Assembly (NCBI GenBank): GCA_012271265.1
Contig: JAAXGQ010000110.1
Location: 1 to 37,582 of the forward strand
Reading direction: 5' to 3'
Source of the DNA: Vicinamibacteraceae bacterium
GTDB lineage: Bacteria; Acidobacteriota; Vicinamibacteria; Marinacidobacterales; Marinacidobacteraceae
DNA: 37,582 nt
Shown piece by piece: positions 7,120 through 16,300 of this stretch. The notes beneath the pieces are model-generated. The model searched no databases and was not told the origin of the DNA. It saw nothing but the letters and a program-made list of their open reading frames with translations. Positions within the stretch are counted from its first letter, which is position 1, and each line of letters begins with the position of its first letter. The translations under genes and the position numbers were made by a program.

Positions 7120-8256
7120 ATGCCTGGGAGAAACGAGACGCCGCGCGCCGGGATCAGCCGGCGTGATCTGATCCGGGCCGGCGCGGCCGGCGCGGCCGCC
7201 CTTTCGATCGGCGCCGGACGGGCGCCAGCGGTGCAGTCCTCCGGTCCGAGGCCGGTGGTGATCGCCTCCGGCAACGGCAACCGCTACAGGAACGGCGGCG
7301 ACGAAGTCGTCGTCGAGCGGGCCTTCCGCATGATGACCGAGGGCAAGGACATTCTCGAGAGCCTGATCGCCGGGGTCAACATCACCGAACTCGACCCCGA
7401 CGATGCCAGCGTGGGTTTCGGCGGGCGTCCCAACGCCGACGGCGTGGTCCAGCTCGACTCGTGCTGCATGCACGGCCCGACCCGGCGCGCCGGCGCGGTC
7501 GCCGCGATCGAGGGAGTGAGGACGCCCTCGATCGTCGCCCACCAGGTGATGCAGGTCACCGACCACCACCTCCTCGTGGGCAAGGGCGCCCAGACGCTCG
7601 CCCGGCAGCTCGGGATGAAGATCGAGGACGACCTGAACACCGACCGCTCACGCGAGATGTGGCTCGAATGGAAGCGGCGGATCGATCCGGGGCACTATCT
7701 TGACCCGAAGAAGCGGGCGGCAGCCGGCCATGCCGCCGGACTTTCCATGGTCCGCGACGGGCTGATCGACGAAGAGGAGTACTACGGAACGATCAATTGC
7801 GACGGGCTGAACGCGAACGGCGACCTCGCGGGCGTCACCACCACGAGCGGCCTGGCGTGGAAGATCCCCGGGCGGGTGGGCGATTCCCCGATCCTCGGCG
7901 CCGGGCTCTATGTGGACAATGCAGTCGGTGCGGCGGGTTCCACCGGCCGCGGCGAAGCCAACCTCTACGGCCTGTGCTCCTTCCTGATCGTCGAAGAAAT
8001 GCGCCGGGGCGCCCATCCCAGGGATGCGGCGATGACTGCCCTTTCCCGCGTCAAGGACAACACGGTGGAGAAGCGGCTCCTGAACAGCCGCGGGCTGCCC
8101 AACTTCGGTCTCTCCTTCTACGTGGTGAACAAGGCCGGCGAGCACGCGGGGGTCTCGATGTACACCACCGAGCGCTCGACCTACGCGGTCTGCACCGAGA
8201 ACGGGCCGGAATCGGTAGCGATGGAGCCGTTCCTCGAAGGGAGCGCGTCGGACTGA
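7120..8256 (+). CDS. Exported N4-(beta-N-acetylglucosaminyl)-L-asparaginase
   Basis: A 378-residue Ntn-hydrolase of the glycosylasparaginase family, which releases the sugar from glycosylated asparagine and forms aspartate. The N-terminus has a Tat-type signal (SRRDLIRAGAAGAAALSIGA). Family motifs are VGFGGRPNADGVVQLDSC, IEGVRTPSIVA and NANGDLAGVTTTSG followed by KIPGRVGDSPILGAG. The first Thr of TTTSG (about Thr240) is the expected autoprocessing site and nucleophile. After processing, the C-terminal part forms the beta subunit (GSTGRGEANL segment). The ATG was chosen because it has AGGGAGAAG just upstream and starts right before the twin-arginine signal. It is followed 10 nt later by a small secreted-protein gene. 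A role in degrading glycopeptides outside the cytoplasm is inferred. Confidence 0.92.
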   Translation: MPGRNETPRAGISRRDLIRAGAAGAAALSIGAGRAPAVQSSGPRPVVIASGNGNRYRNGGDEVVVERAFRMMTEGKDILESLIAGVNITELDPDDASVGFGGRPNADGVVQLDSCCMHGPTRRAGAVAAIEGVRTPSIVAHQVMQVTDHHLLVGKGAQTLARQLGMKIEDDLNTDRSREMWLEWKRRIDPGHYLDPKKRAAAGHAAGLSMVRDGLIDEEEYYGTINCDGLNANGDLAGVTTTSGLAWKIPGRVGDSPILGAGLYVDNAVGAAGSTGRGEANLYGLCSFLIVEEMRRGAHPRDAAMTALSRVKDNTVEKRLLNSRGLPNFGLSFYVVNKAGEHAGVSMYTTERSTYAVCTENGPESVAMEPFLEGSASD

Positions 8257-8266
8257 CCCGGCTGGC

Positions 8267-8617
8267 ATGAAGCCGCGTCGCAGGAACCGTCGGGGCTGGG
8301 CCGTGCCGGGCCTTGTCCTCGTGGCCTCACTGCTCGCGGCGGGCGCTGGGGCGCAGGAAGCGGCCCCCGATGAACCGGAGGCCACGGCTCCTCCCACCAT
8401 CTTCGACCTCGCCTGGGATGTGCGCAATCCGAAGGAACTGCACCCTGAGAAGCACTTCCAGAACAACTGGCGGCGCATTTGGCGCGCCATGGGCATGCGC
8501 GCCCACCTGTACCCCTCCCAGGTCACCGGGCCGGAGAACTGGCCGCCCCAGCTCTTCAGCGGTGGCATGAACTACAGCATCTGGCGCAACCCGGTCACTG
8601 GCTGGCCCGAGTTCTGA
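8267..8617 (+). CDS. Small secreted protein of unknown function
   Basis: This 116-residue protein starts with a basic n-region (MKPRRRNRRGW), a hydrophobic core and a likely cleavage after GAGAQ or nearby, so it should be exported. The mature part is short and rich in Trp, Asn and Pro (for example NNWRRIWRAMG and GPENWPPQLFSGG, ending NPVTGWPEF). I do not recognise a family. It follows the glycosylasparaginase gene by 10 nt and is probably in the same transcript. The codon pattern is like its neighbours, and the gap to the next gene is 70 nt. Confidence 0.7.
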   Translation: MKPRRRNRRGWAVPGLVLVASLLAAGAGAQEAAPDEPEATAPPTIFDLAWDVRNPKELHPEKHFQNNWRRIWRAMGMRAHLYPSQVTGPENWPPQLFSGGMNYSIWRNPVTGWPEF

Positions 8618-8687
8618 GCCGGCCGGATCGGCGACGTTGTCCCGGGTCCGGCCCGGCTTCCAGGGGTCCTGACGGAGGGTTCGTTCC

Positions 8688-10007
8688 TTGCGGATTCTGA
8701 GTTTCACCGCCGGCGCCGGCCAGATGCTGTGCGGAAGCTGCATCCGGGACAACGCCCTGGTGCGCGAGCTGCGGCGACGCGGCCACGACGTTCGCCTGGT
8801 TCCGCTCTACCACGCCACCCGTACCGACGAGGAGAACCTCGCGGAATCCCGCGTGCGCCTGGGCGGGATCTCGCTGTTCCTGCAGCACGCCGCTCCGTTC
8901 TTCGGGGGACTCGGGGCGCTGGATCCGCTGCTCGATTCGAGGCGGCTGCTCGGTCTGGCGAGCCGTCTCGCTCCCTCGACGGACCCTTCCCAACTGGGCC
9001 CCCTGACAGTCACCATGCTCCAGGGGAGTGAGGGTCGGGCCCGGCGGGCCGTCGAGCGGCTTTGCCGATCCGTGACCGGCGAGCGGTTCGATCTGGTGGT
9101 GCTCCCGAACTCGCTCCTTCTGGGTCTCGTGGCCCCGTTGCGGGCGGCTGTGGAGGCGCCGGTGCTGGTGACCTTCTCCGGAGAAGACCTGTTCCTTTCC
9201 CAGCTCCCCGACGAGGACCGCGACGAAGCGGTCGGGCTCATGCGGCACGCCGCGCGGGGCGTGAACGCCTTCTGCGGCGTCACCGCCTACCACGCCCGCG
9301 AGATGGCGGATCTTCTCGGCATCCCCCGCTCGCGGGCGCCGGTTGTCCGCCTCGGGGTGGATCCCGAGGGATTTCCCGACGCACCGAGACCGGTGGACGA
9401 TGTCGAGGTCGGCGCCGCCGTGACGATCGGCTTCTTCTCCCGGATCGCCCCGGAGAAGGGCCTCGACAGGCTGGCGAAGGCGGTGCGGATCCTCGCCGTC
9501 GAGGAGGAAACCCCGCCGCTCCGGGTCGCCGCCGCCGGCTGGATGGCCCGGAACCACCGGTCCTACCTCGAAGAAAAGGTGCGCCAGAGGCTCCGGAAGG
9601 CCGATCCCCCGATCCCCTTCGACTACGAGGGTGTCCCCGACCGCGCCGGCAAGATCGCGTTCCTCCGCCGGGCCGACCTTGTGGCCATCCCCGCGTCCTT
9701 CCCCGAGCCGAAGGGTCTGCCGGCCATCGAGGCGATGATGGCGGGCACCCCGGTCGTGGTGCCTCGGGAGGGCGCCTACCCGGATCTTCTTGACCGGACG
9801 GAGGGCGGCATCCTTGCCCGTTCTGCGGCGCCGGCCGATTTCGCCGCGGCGCTGGGCGAGATGGTCCGGGCCCCCCGGCGCCGCCGCCTCGTGGGCGCCC
9901 GGGCCTTCGAGCGGGCGCGGGAGGCGCACAGCGCCGCGCGCATGGCCGACGACGCCGAGGCTGTCTATGCGGCGGCGGCCGCTTCGTTCCGGTCCCGGGC
10001 TGCCTGA
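8688..10007 (+). CDS. Family 4 glycosyltransferase (GT-B fold)
   Basis: A 439-residue glycosyltransferase. The N-terminus has the glycine-rich GAGQMLCGSCIRDN, a form found in a subfamily of GT4 enzymes in environmental phyla (from memory). The C-terminal GT-B domain has GFFSRIAPEKGLDRL and the nucleotide-sugar E-x7-E motif in FPEPKGLPAIEAMMAGTP (about E340 and E348). It should transfer a sugar from a nucleotide donor to an unknown acceptor in the cytoplasm. The start is a TTG at 8688 with GGAGGG 8 nt upstream, and no closer ATG fits the alignment. It is followed by the ligase, reductase and ABC genes in the same direction, so it may act on the same product. Confidence 0.88.
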   Translation: MRILSFTAGAGQMLCGSCIRDNALVRELRRRGHDVRLVPLYHATRTDEENLAESRVRLGGISLFLQHAAPFFGGLGALDPLLDSRRLLGLASRLAPSTDPSQLGPLTVTMLQGSEGRARRAVERLCRSVTGERFDLVVLPNSLLLGLVAPLRAAVEAPVLVTFSGEDLFLSQLPDEDRDEAVGLMRHAARGVNAFCGVTAYHAREMADLLGIPRSRAPVVRLGVDPEGFPDAPRPVDDVEVGAAVTIGFFSRIAPEKGLDRLAKAVRILAVEEETPPLRVAAAGWMARNHRSYLEEKVRQRLRKADPPIPFDYEGVPDRAGKIAFLRRADLVAIPASFPEPKGLPAIEAMMAGTPVVVPREGAYPDLLDRTEGGILARSAAPADFAAALGEMVRAPRRRRLVGARAFERAREAHSAARMADDAEAVYAAAAASFRSRAA

Positions 10008-10034
10008 GTCCCGGCGTTCGACCTGGAGGCACGC

Positions 10035-11141
10035 ATGAGTTCCGCCGTTCCTGACCCGCAGGCGATGGCTGCCGCGCACGGCGCCCTCGACGCCCAGGTG
10101 AGGCGCGTGGTCCGTTGGCACTTCAGCGAGGACACCGGCTCGCCCTTCTGGCTGGACTTTCGCGAGCGGCTCGACTTCGACCCGCTGGTGGACATCCAGG
10201 GGTTCGAGGACCTGAAGCGGTTTCCCCCGTTCGAGGACACCTGGCTCCGGGGCGGTCCGGTGCGGCGCTGGGTGCCCCGGCCGTGGCAGGACCGTCCGCT
10301 GTTCGTGTTCGAGACCGGCGGGACCACCGGAATCCCCAAGAGCCGGATCGCCGTCCGCGACTTCCGCATTGACTACGAGCTCTTCAGCAAGGGGCTCTCC
10401 GACGAGCACTTTCCCCGGGGGTTCGACTGGCTCCACCTCGGGCCGAGCGGACCGAGGCGCCTCCGCCTGGCGGTCGAGCACCTGGCCCAGGTTCGGGGCG
10501 GGATCGCGTTCGGAGTCGACCTCGATCCGCGCTGGGTCATCAAGCTGCTCAGGAAGGGTCCGGCGTGGGGCGAACACCTCGAGGCCTACAAGGACCACGT
10601 GCTCGATCAGGCGCTGACGCTGCTCCGCGGCGGCCACGACATCCGCAGCATGTTCACCACCCCCAAGCTGCTGGAAGGCCTCTGCGAGCGGCTCGAGGAC
10701 GATGGAACCACCCTCCGCGAGCAGGGGATTCGGGGGGTGTTCTGCGGCGGCACCGAGTTCACGCCGCAGTGGACGCGATTTGCGATCGAGGAACTGCTGG
10801 ACGGAGTGTTTCTGCAGCCGGTGTACGGCAACACGCTCATGGGGCTGGCGCCGGCCCGACCACCGGGCCCGGAAGACGGCTACCGGATTGCCTACTACCC
10901 GCCGTCGCCTCGGGCGGTGCTGGAAGTCGTGGATCCGGACTCGGGGGAGGTCGTGGACTACGGCTCCACCGGACGGGTCCGCCTCACAACCCTGACCCGG
11001 GAGTTCTTCGTGCCCGGGTTCCTCGAGCGCGATGAAGGAGAACGCGAGCCGCCGTGGGGACCGTGGGCCTGGGACGGTGTGAGCGGCGTGCGCCCCTTCG
11101 GACGCCTCGAAGGCGGCAAGACCACGGTCGGCGTCTACTGA
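10035..11141 (+). CDS. Short adenylate-forming ligase (LuxE/EhpF/PaaK-like)
   Basis: A 368-residue member of the ANL superfamily. It carries the P-loop-like A3 motif ETGGTTGIPKSR near residues 96-107, and later GVFCGGTEFT and VYGNTLMG, which match the adenine-binding and A5 regions. It is shorter than phenylacetate-CoA ligase (about 430-440 residues) and close to LuxE and EhpF (about 370), which activate an acid as the acyl-adenylate for a partner reductase. It starts at ATG 10035 with GGAGG 5 nt upstream. An aldehyde-dehydrogenase-type reductase follows 52 nt later. The acid substrate is unknown; membership of the ANL superfamily is clear, the LuxE/EhpF-like role is inference from length and neighbour. 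Confidence 0.8.
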   Translation: MSSAVPDPQAMAAAHGALDAQVRRVVRWHFSEDTGSPFWLDFRERLDFDPLVDIQGFEDLKRFPPFEDTWLRGGPVRRWVPRPWQDRPLFVFETGGTTGIPKSRIAVRDFRIDYELFSKGLSDEHFPRGFDWLHLGPSGPRRLRLAVEHLAQVRGGIAFGVDLDPRWVIKLLRKGPAWGEHLEAYKDHVLDQALTLLRGGHDIRSMFTTPKLLEGLCERLEDDGTTLREQGIRGVFCGGTEFTPQWTRFAIEELLDGVFLQPVYGNTLMGLAPARPPGPEDGYRIAYYPPSPRAVLEVVDPDSGEVVDYGSTGRVRLTTLTREFFVPGFLERDEGEREPPWGPWAWDGVSGVRPFGRLEGGKTTVGVY

Positions 11142-11178
11142 ACCGCCTCGGCGTCCCCGGCATCCTCCAGCCCCGGCG

Positions 11179-11184
11179 TAGACT
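11179..11184 (+). promoter_or_regulatory. Candidate -10 box before reductase gene
   Basis: TAGACT lies 9 nt before the GTG start of the reductase, which has no Shine-Dalgarno sequence. It would allow an internal, nearly leaderless transcript. It may be chance because the upstream ligase gene could read through. Confidence 0.3.
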
Positions 11185-11193
11185 CCGCTCCGC

Positions 11194-12615
11194 GTGACCC
11201 GAGTACCCGTCCTCCGCTGGGGAAGGCCCTACCGCAGCCTCGAGACCAGCGTCGTCCGCCACTTCATCAGCGGCGAGCCGATCGCCGAGGTGGACCAGAC
11301 CACGCCCGGCTTCATCCGTCGGGACATGCGCCGGGCGGGACGCGCCCGGGCGGCGCTGAGGGAGATGCGGTCCGCCGAACTGCTCGCGGCAATGCAGGAG
11401 GCGGCCCGCCTCTACGACGAAGCGGAGCTTCCCTGCGGCGACGAGACTCAGTCTCCGGACGACTTCGTGCGGGCCCAGTCGGCGAGCACCGGCCTGCCGG
11501 AAGCCATGTGCCGCGCCAACATGGCGAAGAACCGCTTCGTTCTCGAGCGCATGGACCAGGTGCTCGACGCCCTGACCCGTGGACTCGATCTCGATGTTCT
11601 TGCTGCCGGGCACGGCGTGGAGGCGCGCGGCGTCCCGATCTCCTACCAGGCGCAGACCGAGGCGCTCGGATGCGTGCTCCCTTCGAACTCTCCCGGCGTC
11701 CACACGCTGTGGCTGCCGGTGGTGCCCCTCAGGATCGGACTCGTCCTGAAGCCGGGTCCGGAGGAGCCGTGGACCCCGATCCGGATGGCCGAGGCCTTCT
11801 TCCGGGCCGGGGTCCCCCGCGAAGCCATCTCGGTGTATCCGGGCGGGCCCGAGGTGGGCGCGGCGGTCGTGGGCGGCGTCCCCCGGACCCTGATCTTTGG
11901 CAGCCTCCAGACCGTCGAGCAATACCGCAACAACCCGGCGGTCCGGGTCCACGGTCCCGGCTTCTCCAAGATCCTGCTCGGGGACGACGTGGTGGACCGG
12001 TGGGAGGACTACCTCGACGTGCTGGTGGACAGCGTGTTCGCGAACAGCGGCCGGAGCTGCATCTCCTGTTCCGGGATCTGGGCGTCCCGTCACACCGGGG
12101 AGATCGCCGCCGCGATCGCCGAGCGGCTGGCCTCGGTGCGACCCCTGCCGCCCGACGACCCGGAGAGCGCCCTCGCTGCCTTTACGGTCCGGGGTGTCGC
12201 TGAGGCGCTCGACCGGGACATCGACGCCCGGGTCGGGGCCGGGCTGGCCCGCGACGTTACGGCGGGTTTCCGGGATGTGCGCCGGCTGGTCCGCCAAGGG
12301 CGCGCCGCGTGGCTCCTCCCGACCGTGCTGCACTGCGACGGACCCGAGGCCGAGGCGGCGAATGTGGAATACATGTTCCCGTTCGTCTCGGTCGTCCGCT
12401 GCCCGCAGGAGGCGATGCTCGGCGCCATCGGAAACACCCTGGTGGCGACGGCGATCACGTCGGACGCCGCCTTTCGGGCCGACCTGCTCGATGCTCTCCA
12501 CATCGACCGCCTGAACTTCGGTCCGGTCCCGACGCATCGGATCAACTGGCTGCAGCCGCACGAGGGCAACATTCTCGACGTCCTCTATCGGCCCCGGGCC
12601 TTCCAGAGCGCCTGA
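11194..12615 (+). CDS. LuxC-like acyl reductase (aldehyde dehydrogenase fold)
   Basis: A 473-residue protein of the aldehyde dehydrogenase superfamily, close in length to LuxC (about 480). The cofactor domain includes ALGCVLPSNSPGVHTLWLP and VLKPGPEEPWTP. The expected nucleophile is Cys289 in FANSGRSCISCSG, with a second Cys at 292. The C-terminal part has EYMFPFVSVVRC. In LuxC-type enzymes an activated acyl group is moved to the Cys and reduced by NADPH to the aldehyde. The neighbouring ligase would supply the activated acid. The start is GTG 11194, which lacks a Shine-Dalgarno sequence but has TAGACT 9 nt upstream. An ordinary aldehyde oxidation role is possible; the pairing with the short ligase favours reduction. 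Confidence 0.8.
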   Translation: MTRVPVLRWGRPYRSLETSVVRHFISGEPIAEVDQTTPGFIRRDMRRAGRARAALREMRSAELLAAMQEAARLYDEAELPCGDETQSPDDFVRAQSASTGLPEAMCRANMAKNRFVLERMDQVLDALTRGLDLDVLAAGHGVEARGVPISYQAQTEALGCVLPSNSPGVHTLWLPVVPLRIGLVLKPGPEEPWTPIRMAEAFFRAGVPREAISVYPGGPEVGAAVVGGVPRTLIFGSLQTVEQYRNNPAVRVHGPGFSKILLGDDVVDRWEDYLDVLVDSVFANSGRSCISCSGIWASRHTGEIAAAIAERLASVRPLPPDDPESALAAFTVRGVAEALDRDIDARVGAGLARDVTAGFRDVRRLVRQGRAAWLLPTVLHCDGPEAEAANVEYMFPFVSVVRCPQEAMLGAIGNTLVATAITSDAAFRADLLDALHIDRLNFGPVPTHRINWLQPHEGNILDVLYRPRAFQSA

Positions 12616-12643
12616 GGCGGCCGCCCCCGCGAGCACGCACGCG

Positions 12644-13327
12644 ATGCCCGCCGGCGCCGGGGGGTCCGGGCTGACCGTTGCCGGGCTGGTCAAGGACTAT
12701 CCCACTCCCACCGGTCTCCTCCGCGTGCTCGACGGCGTCGAGCTGGCGCTCCGTCCGGGGGCCTCGGCCGCGATCACGGGCGCATCCGGGTGCGGGAAGA
12801 GCACGCTGCTCTTCCTTCTCGGGGCGATGGAAGCGCCCTCGCAGGGGGAGGTTCGCCTCGACGGGGTGGATCCCCACGAACTCGAGCCCGACGATCAGGC
12901 CCGCTTCCGCCGGGAGCGGGTGGGCTTCGTTTTCCAGGACCACTGCCTGCTGCCCCAGTGCACCGCTTACGAAAACGTGCTTGCGCCGACGCTCCCCGAT
13001 CCCCGGGCGGATGATGCCCGGCGCGCGCTCTATCTCCTTGACCGGGTGGGGCTCGCGGACCGCCGTGGGCACCTGCCGGGCGAGCTCTCGGGTGGGGAAA
13101 AGCAGCGGGTGGCCATTGCCCGCGCGCTGATCCGCGCTCCCCGGCTCCTCCTCTGCGACGAGCCGACGGGGAACCTCGATGGGGAGAGCGCCGACCGGGT
13201 GGCCGGGCTTCTTCTCGATGCCGCTGCCTCGGAGGGAGGCCGCATCGTGGTCCTGGTGACCCACGACCAGGACCTGGCGGCGCGGTTTCCCGACCGGTTC
13301 ACCCTGGCCGGCGGCCGGCTTGGGTGA
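12644..13327 (+). CDS. ABC transporter ATP-binding protein (LolD/MacB type)
   Basis: A 227-residue ATPase with all core motifs: Walker A GASGCGKST (46-54), Q-loop VFQDHCLLPQ, signature LSGGEKQRVAIARAL, Walker B LLLCDEPTGNLD and the H-loop VTHDQ. The length and the DEPTGNLD motif fit the LolD/MacB/FtsE group, which pairs with FtsX-type permeases. It powers the permease encoded next, whose GTG overlaps this stop by 4 nt (GTGA), so translation is probably coupled. It lies 28 nt after the reductase gene. These systems usually drive mechanical export or extraction of lipids, lipoproteins or small molecules rather than classical transport through the membrane pore. Confidence 0.93.
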   Translation: MPAGAGGSGLTVAGLVKDYPTPTGLLRVLDGVELALRPGASAAITGASGCGKSTLLFLLGAMEAPSQGEVRLDGVDPHELEPDDQARFRRERVGFVFQDHCLLPQCTAYENVLAPTLPDPRADDARRALYLLDRVGLADRRGHLPGELSGGEKQRVAIARALIRAPRLLLCDEPTGNLDGESADRVAGLLLDAAASEGGRIVVLVTHDQDLAARFPDRFTLAGGRLG

Positions 13328-16300
13328 GAGGAACGGGTCCGTTGTTTTCCCCGGTAGGACGGGCTCTCCGCCACTACCGGCGGGAACACCTCCCCGTCGC
13401 GCTCGCCACCGCGGTCGCCGCAGCGGTTCTGGTCGGGGCGCTGGTGGTGGGAGATTCGGTTCGTGGGAGCCTGCGCGCCGCCTTCACCGAGCGGCTTGGC
13501 GCCGTCGACTTCGCCATCCTGCCCCAGCACGCCTTCTCCGACGACCCGGAGACGGGCTTCCCGGCGCGGCTCGCCGCCCATCCGGATTTTGGGGCGCGGT
13601 TCGCGGAACCGGCGCCGATCTACCGTCTTTCCGGCGCGGTCCTCGTGCCGGGCGACGACCCGGAGCCGGTCAGCGTTTTCGGAGTGGACGACCGCTTCTT
13701 CCGGTTCCACGGGATTGCCGACGGCGAAACCGGCGGCGTGGCCTCCGGCGCCGTGCGGCTCGGTCCGGGGCTGTCCCGCTACGGATGGAGCGCCGGGGAC
13801 TCCCTGCTGCTCCGCATCGGCGCGCCGGCGGCGATCGCCACCGCTTCCTTCTTCGGGGAGAAGGACGACGCCTCGGTCACCCTGCGGCGAGCGGTCGAGG
13901 CCTGGCCGGATCCGGCTCCGGGACCGGCGTCCGGGAGCTTCTCCCTCTTCCCCGGACAGGGGCCGGTGGCGGCCGTGTTCCTGCCGCTTCGTGAGCTTCG
14001 CCGGGCGCTCGACGAACCTGTCCGCCCGCCCCGCGCCAACGCGCTGCTGGTTCGCGCCCTCCCGGGCGCCCGCGGCGGGGATGGCGAGAGCGAAGACGCG
14101 CTGACGCGCGCGGTTCGCGAGACGGCGGCGCTCGACGAGCGCGGGCTCTCTCTGCGGCAGGGGAGGACCGGCGAGGCGGTCCTCGAGAGCCGCAGCCTCG
14201 TTCTGAGCGATCGGGTGGTCACGGGAGCGCTTGCCGCGGCGGCCGAGCTGGGCCGGTCGGCAGCGCCCGTGCTCGCCTACCTCGCCACGGCGATACGCGC
14301 CGGCGACCGGCAGGAGACTCCCTATTCGCTCGTTGCCGGTCTTCCCGCCGATCTGCTGCCCGAGCCGCCCGCCGCCGGGTCCGACGAAGCCGTCCTGTAC
14401 CCCGGGGCGTGGCTTGCGGAGGATCTGAACCTGAGTCCGGGCGACCCGGTGGATCTCGAGTTCCTGCTCTGGGAGGACGCCGGGCGCTTCCGGAGTGGCA
14501 ACGTCCGCCTGGCCGCCGCCGCGCCCGTGGCTCCAGCCGGCGTCTTCGCCGACCCGGCGCTTGCCCCGGACTTCCCCGGCGTGAGCGACGCCGAGCGGAT
14601 GGGGGACTGGGATCCGCCGTTTCCGGTGGACCTCGGCCGCATCCGTGATCGTGACGAGGACTACTGGGAGGCGTTCCGGGCCCTCCCGAAGGCATTTCTG
14701 CAGCTTGAGGCGTCGCAACGACTTTTTCCGATGCGCGAAGGCCGGGCCACCTCGATCCGCTTCGCGCCAGGTCCGGAGGAGCCGCTGGTCCGTGCGCTCG
14801 TGGGAGGCCTCCCCCCGGAGGACTTCGGCCTCCGTCCCGCCCCCCTCCGCCGCGAGGGGCTGGAAGCGGCCCGCGGCGCGACGGACTTTGGCGCCTACTT
14901 CCTCTACTTCTCCTGGTTCCTGCTGGTGGCGGCCTTCGTCCTGCTGGTCCTGCTTTACCGGCTGGGCATCGAGCGGCGCCTCAGGGAGATCGGCATGCTG
15001 CTCGCGACCGGCTGGACCACGCGGCGCGTGCTCCGCACCCTTCTCCTCGAGGCCGGCTGGGTGGCGCTGGTGGGCGTCGCTGCCGGCGCCCTCGCCGGCC
15101 TCGGCTACGCGTGGGCGATGGTCTGGTCGCTCTCCGGCGTCTGGGCCGGAGCCGTGGCCGGGACCTTCTCCGCCAGCGGGGGCGACGCTGCGGCCCTTCA
15201 GCTCTTTGCCAGCCCCGGATCCATCGTGATCGGGGCTGCGGGGGGTCTCCTGGCAGCGCTCTTCGCCGCCTGGCAGACCGGCCGCCGGCTGGTGCGCCGG
15301 GCCCCCCGGGGTCTCCTCGCCGAGCGCCTCGAAGACGACGAGGGACCGGAGGCGCTCCCCGGCGGCGGCCCCGTCTCGCGGCGACTCGCTCCGTTCACCT
15401 CTCTCTGCCTCCTGATCGGGACGGCGCTCCTGGCCGCGGCGGCGCTGGGCGTTCTTCCGGAGGCCGCCGGATTCTTCGGGGCCGGCAGCGCGCTGCTGGT
15501 GGCCTCCATCCTGTTCGGGTGGGACCGGCTGCGCCTGGCCGGGGCCCGAGGCCGGGGCGGCGCCTGGCGCCTGCGCTCGCTGGCCTTCCGCGCCGCCGCA
15601 TTCCGCCCCGGACGGAGCCTCGCCGTGATGGCGCTGATTGCGTCGGCGTCGTTCACCCTCGTCGCGGTCGAGGCGTTCCGCAAGGCGCCCGAGCCGGGCC
15701 GGCTGCCGGATGGGACCGGCGGCTTCGTAGCACTCGCCGAAACGGTTCTGGGACTCCCGTGGGACCCTGCCTCCGCCGACGGACGCGAGGCCCTGAACCT
15801 GCCGCCCGAGCCCTCGGGCTTCGGGATCCGTCCCCTGCGCCTCGCCGGAGAGGACGACGCAAGCTGTCTGAACCTCTACGTGCCCTCCCGGCCGCGCGTC
15901 CTCGGCATGCCTCGGGATCTGGCCGAAGAGAACCGCTTCCCCTTCAGCGCCCACGTTGGGGAAACCCCGGAGGAGGCAGAGAATCCGTGGCGGCTCCTCT
16001 ACCGGGAACGGGCGCCGGGGGCGCCGATTCCGGTTATCGGCGATCAGAACTCGATGACCTACGTGCTCAAGTGGCCGGTTGGGGAGGAACGTGAGTTCCC
16101 CCTCGGCGAGGGTGGGGCAGGGGTCCGGCTCCGCCTTGTGGGGGCGCTGTGGGACAGCGTCTTCGCCGGCGAGCTCATCATGGCCGAGGAGGACCTCCTG
16201 ACCCACCTTCCGGCTACGGAGGGTTACCGGTTCTTCCTTATGGAGGACACCGCCCCCGGCGGGGGCACGCTGCTCGCTGCCACCGAGAACGCCGCCACGG

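Noticed and set aside
8595-10637. 680-codon minus-strand frame opposite the glycosyltransferase and ligase
   Set aside because: No domain and strong composition bias; the plus-strand genes have clear motifs.
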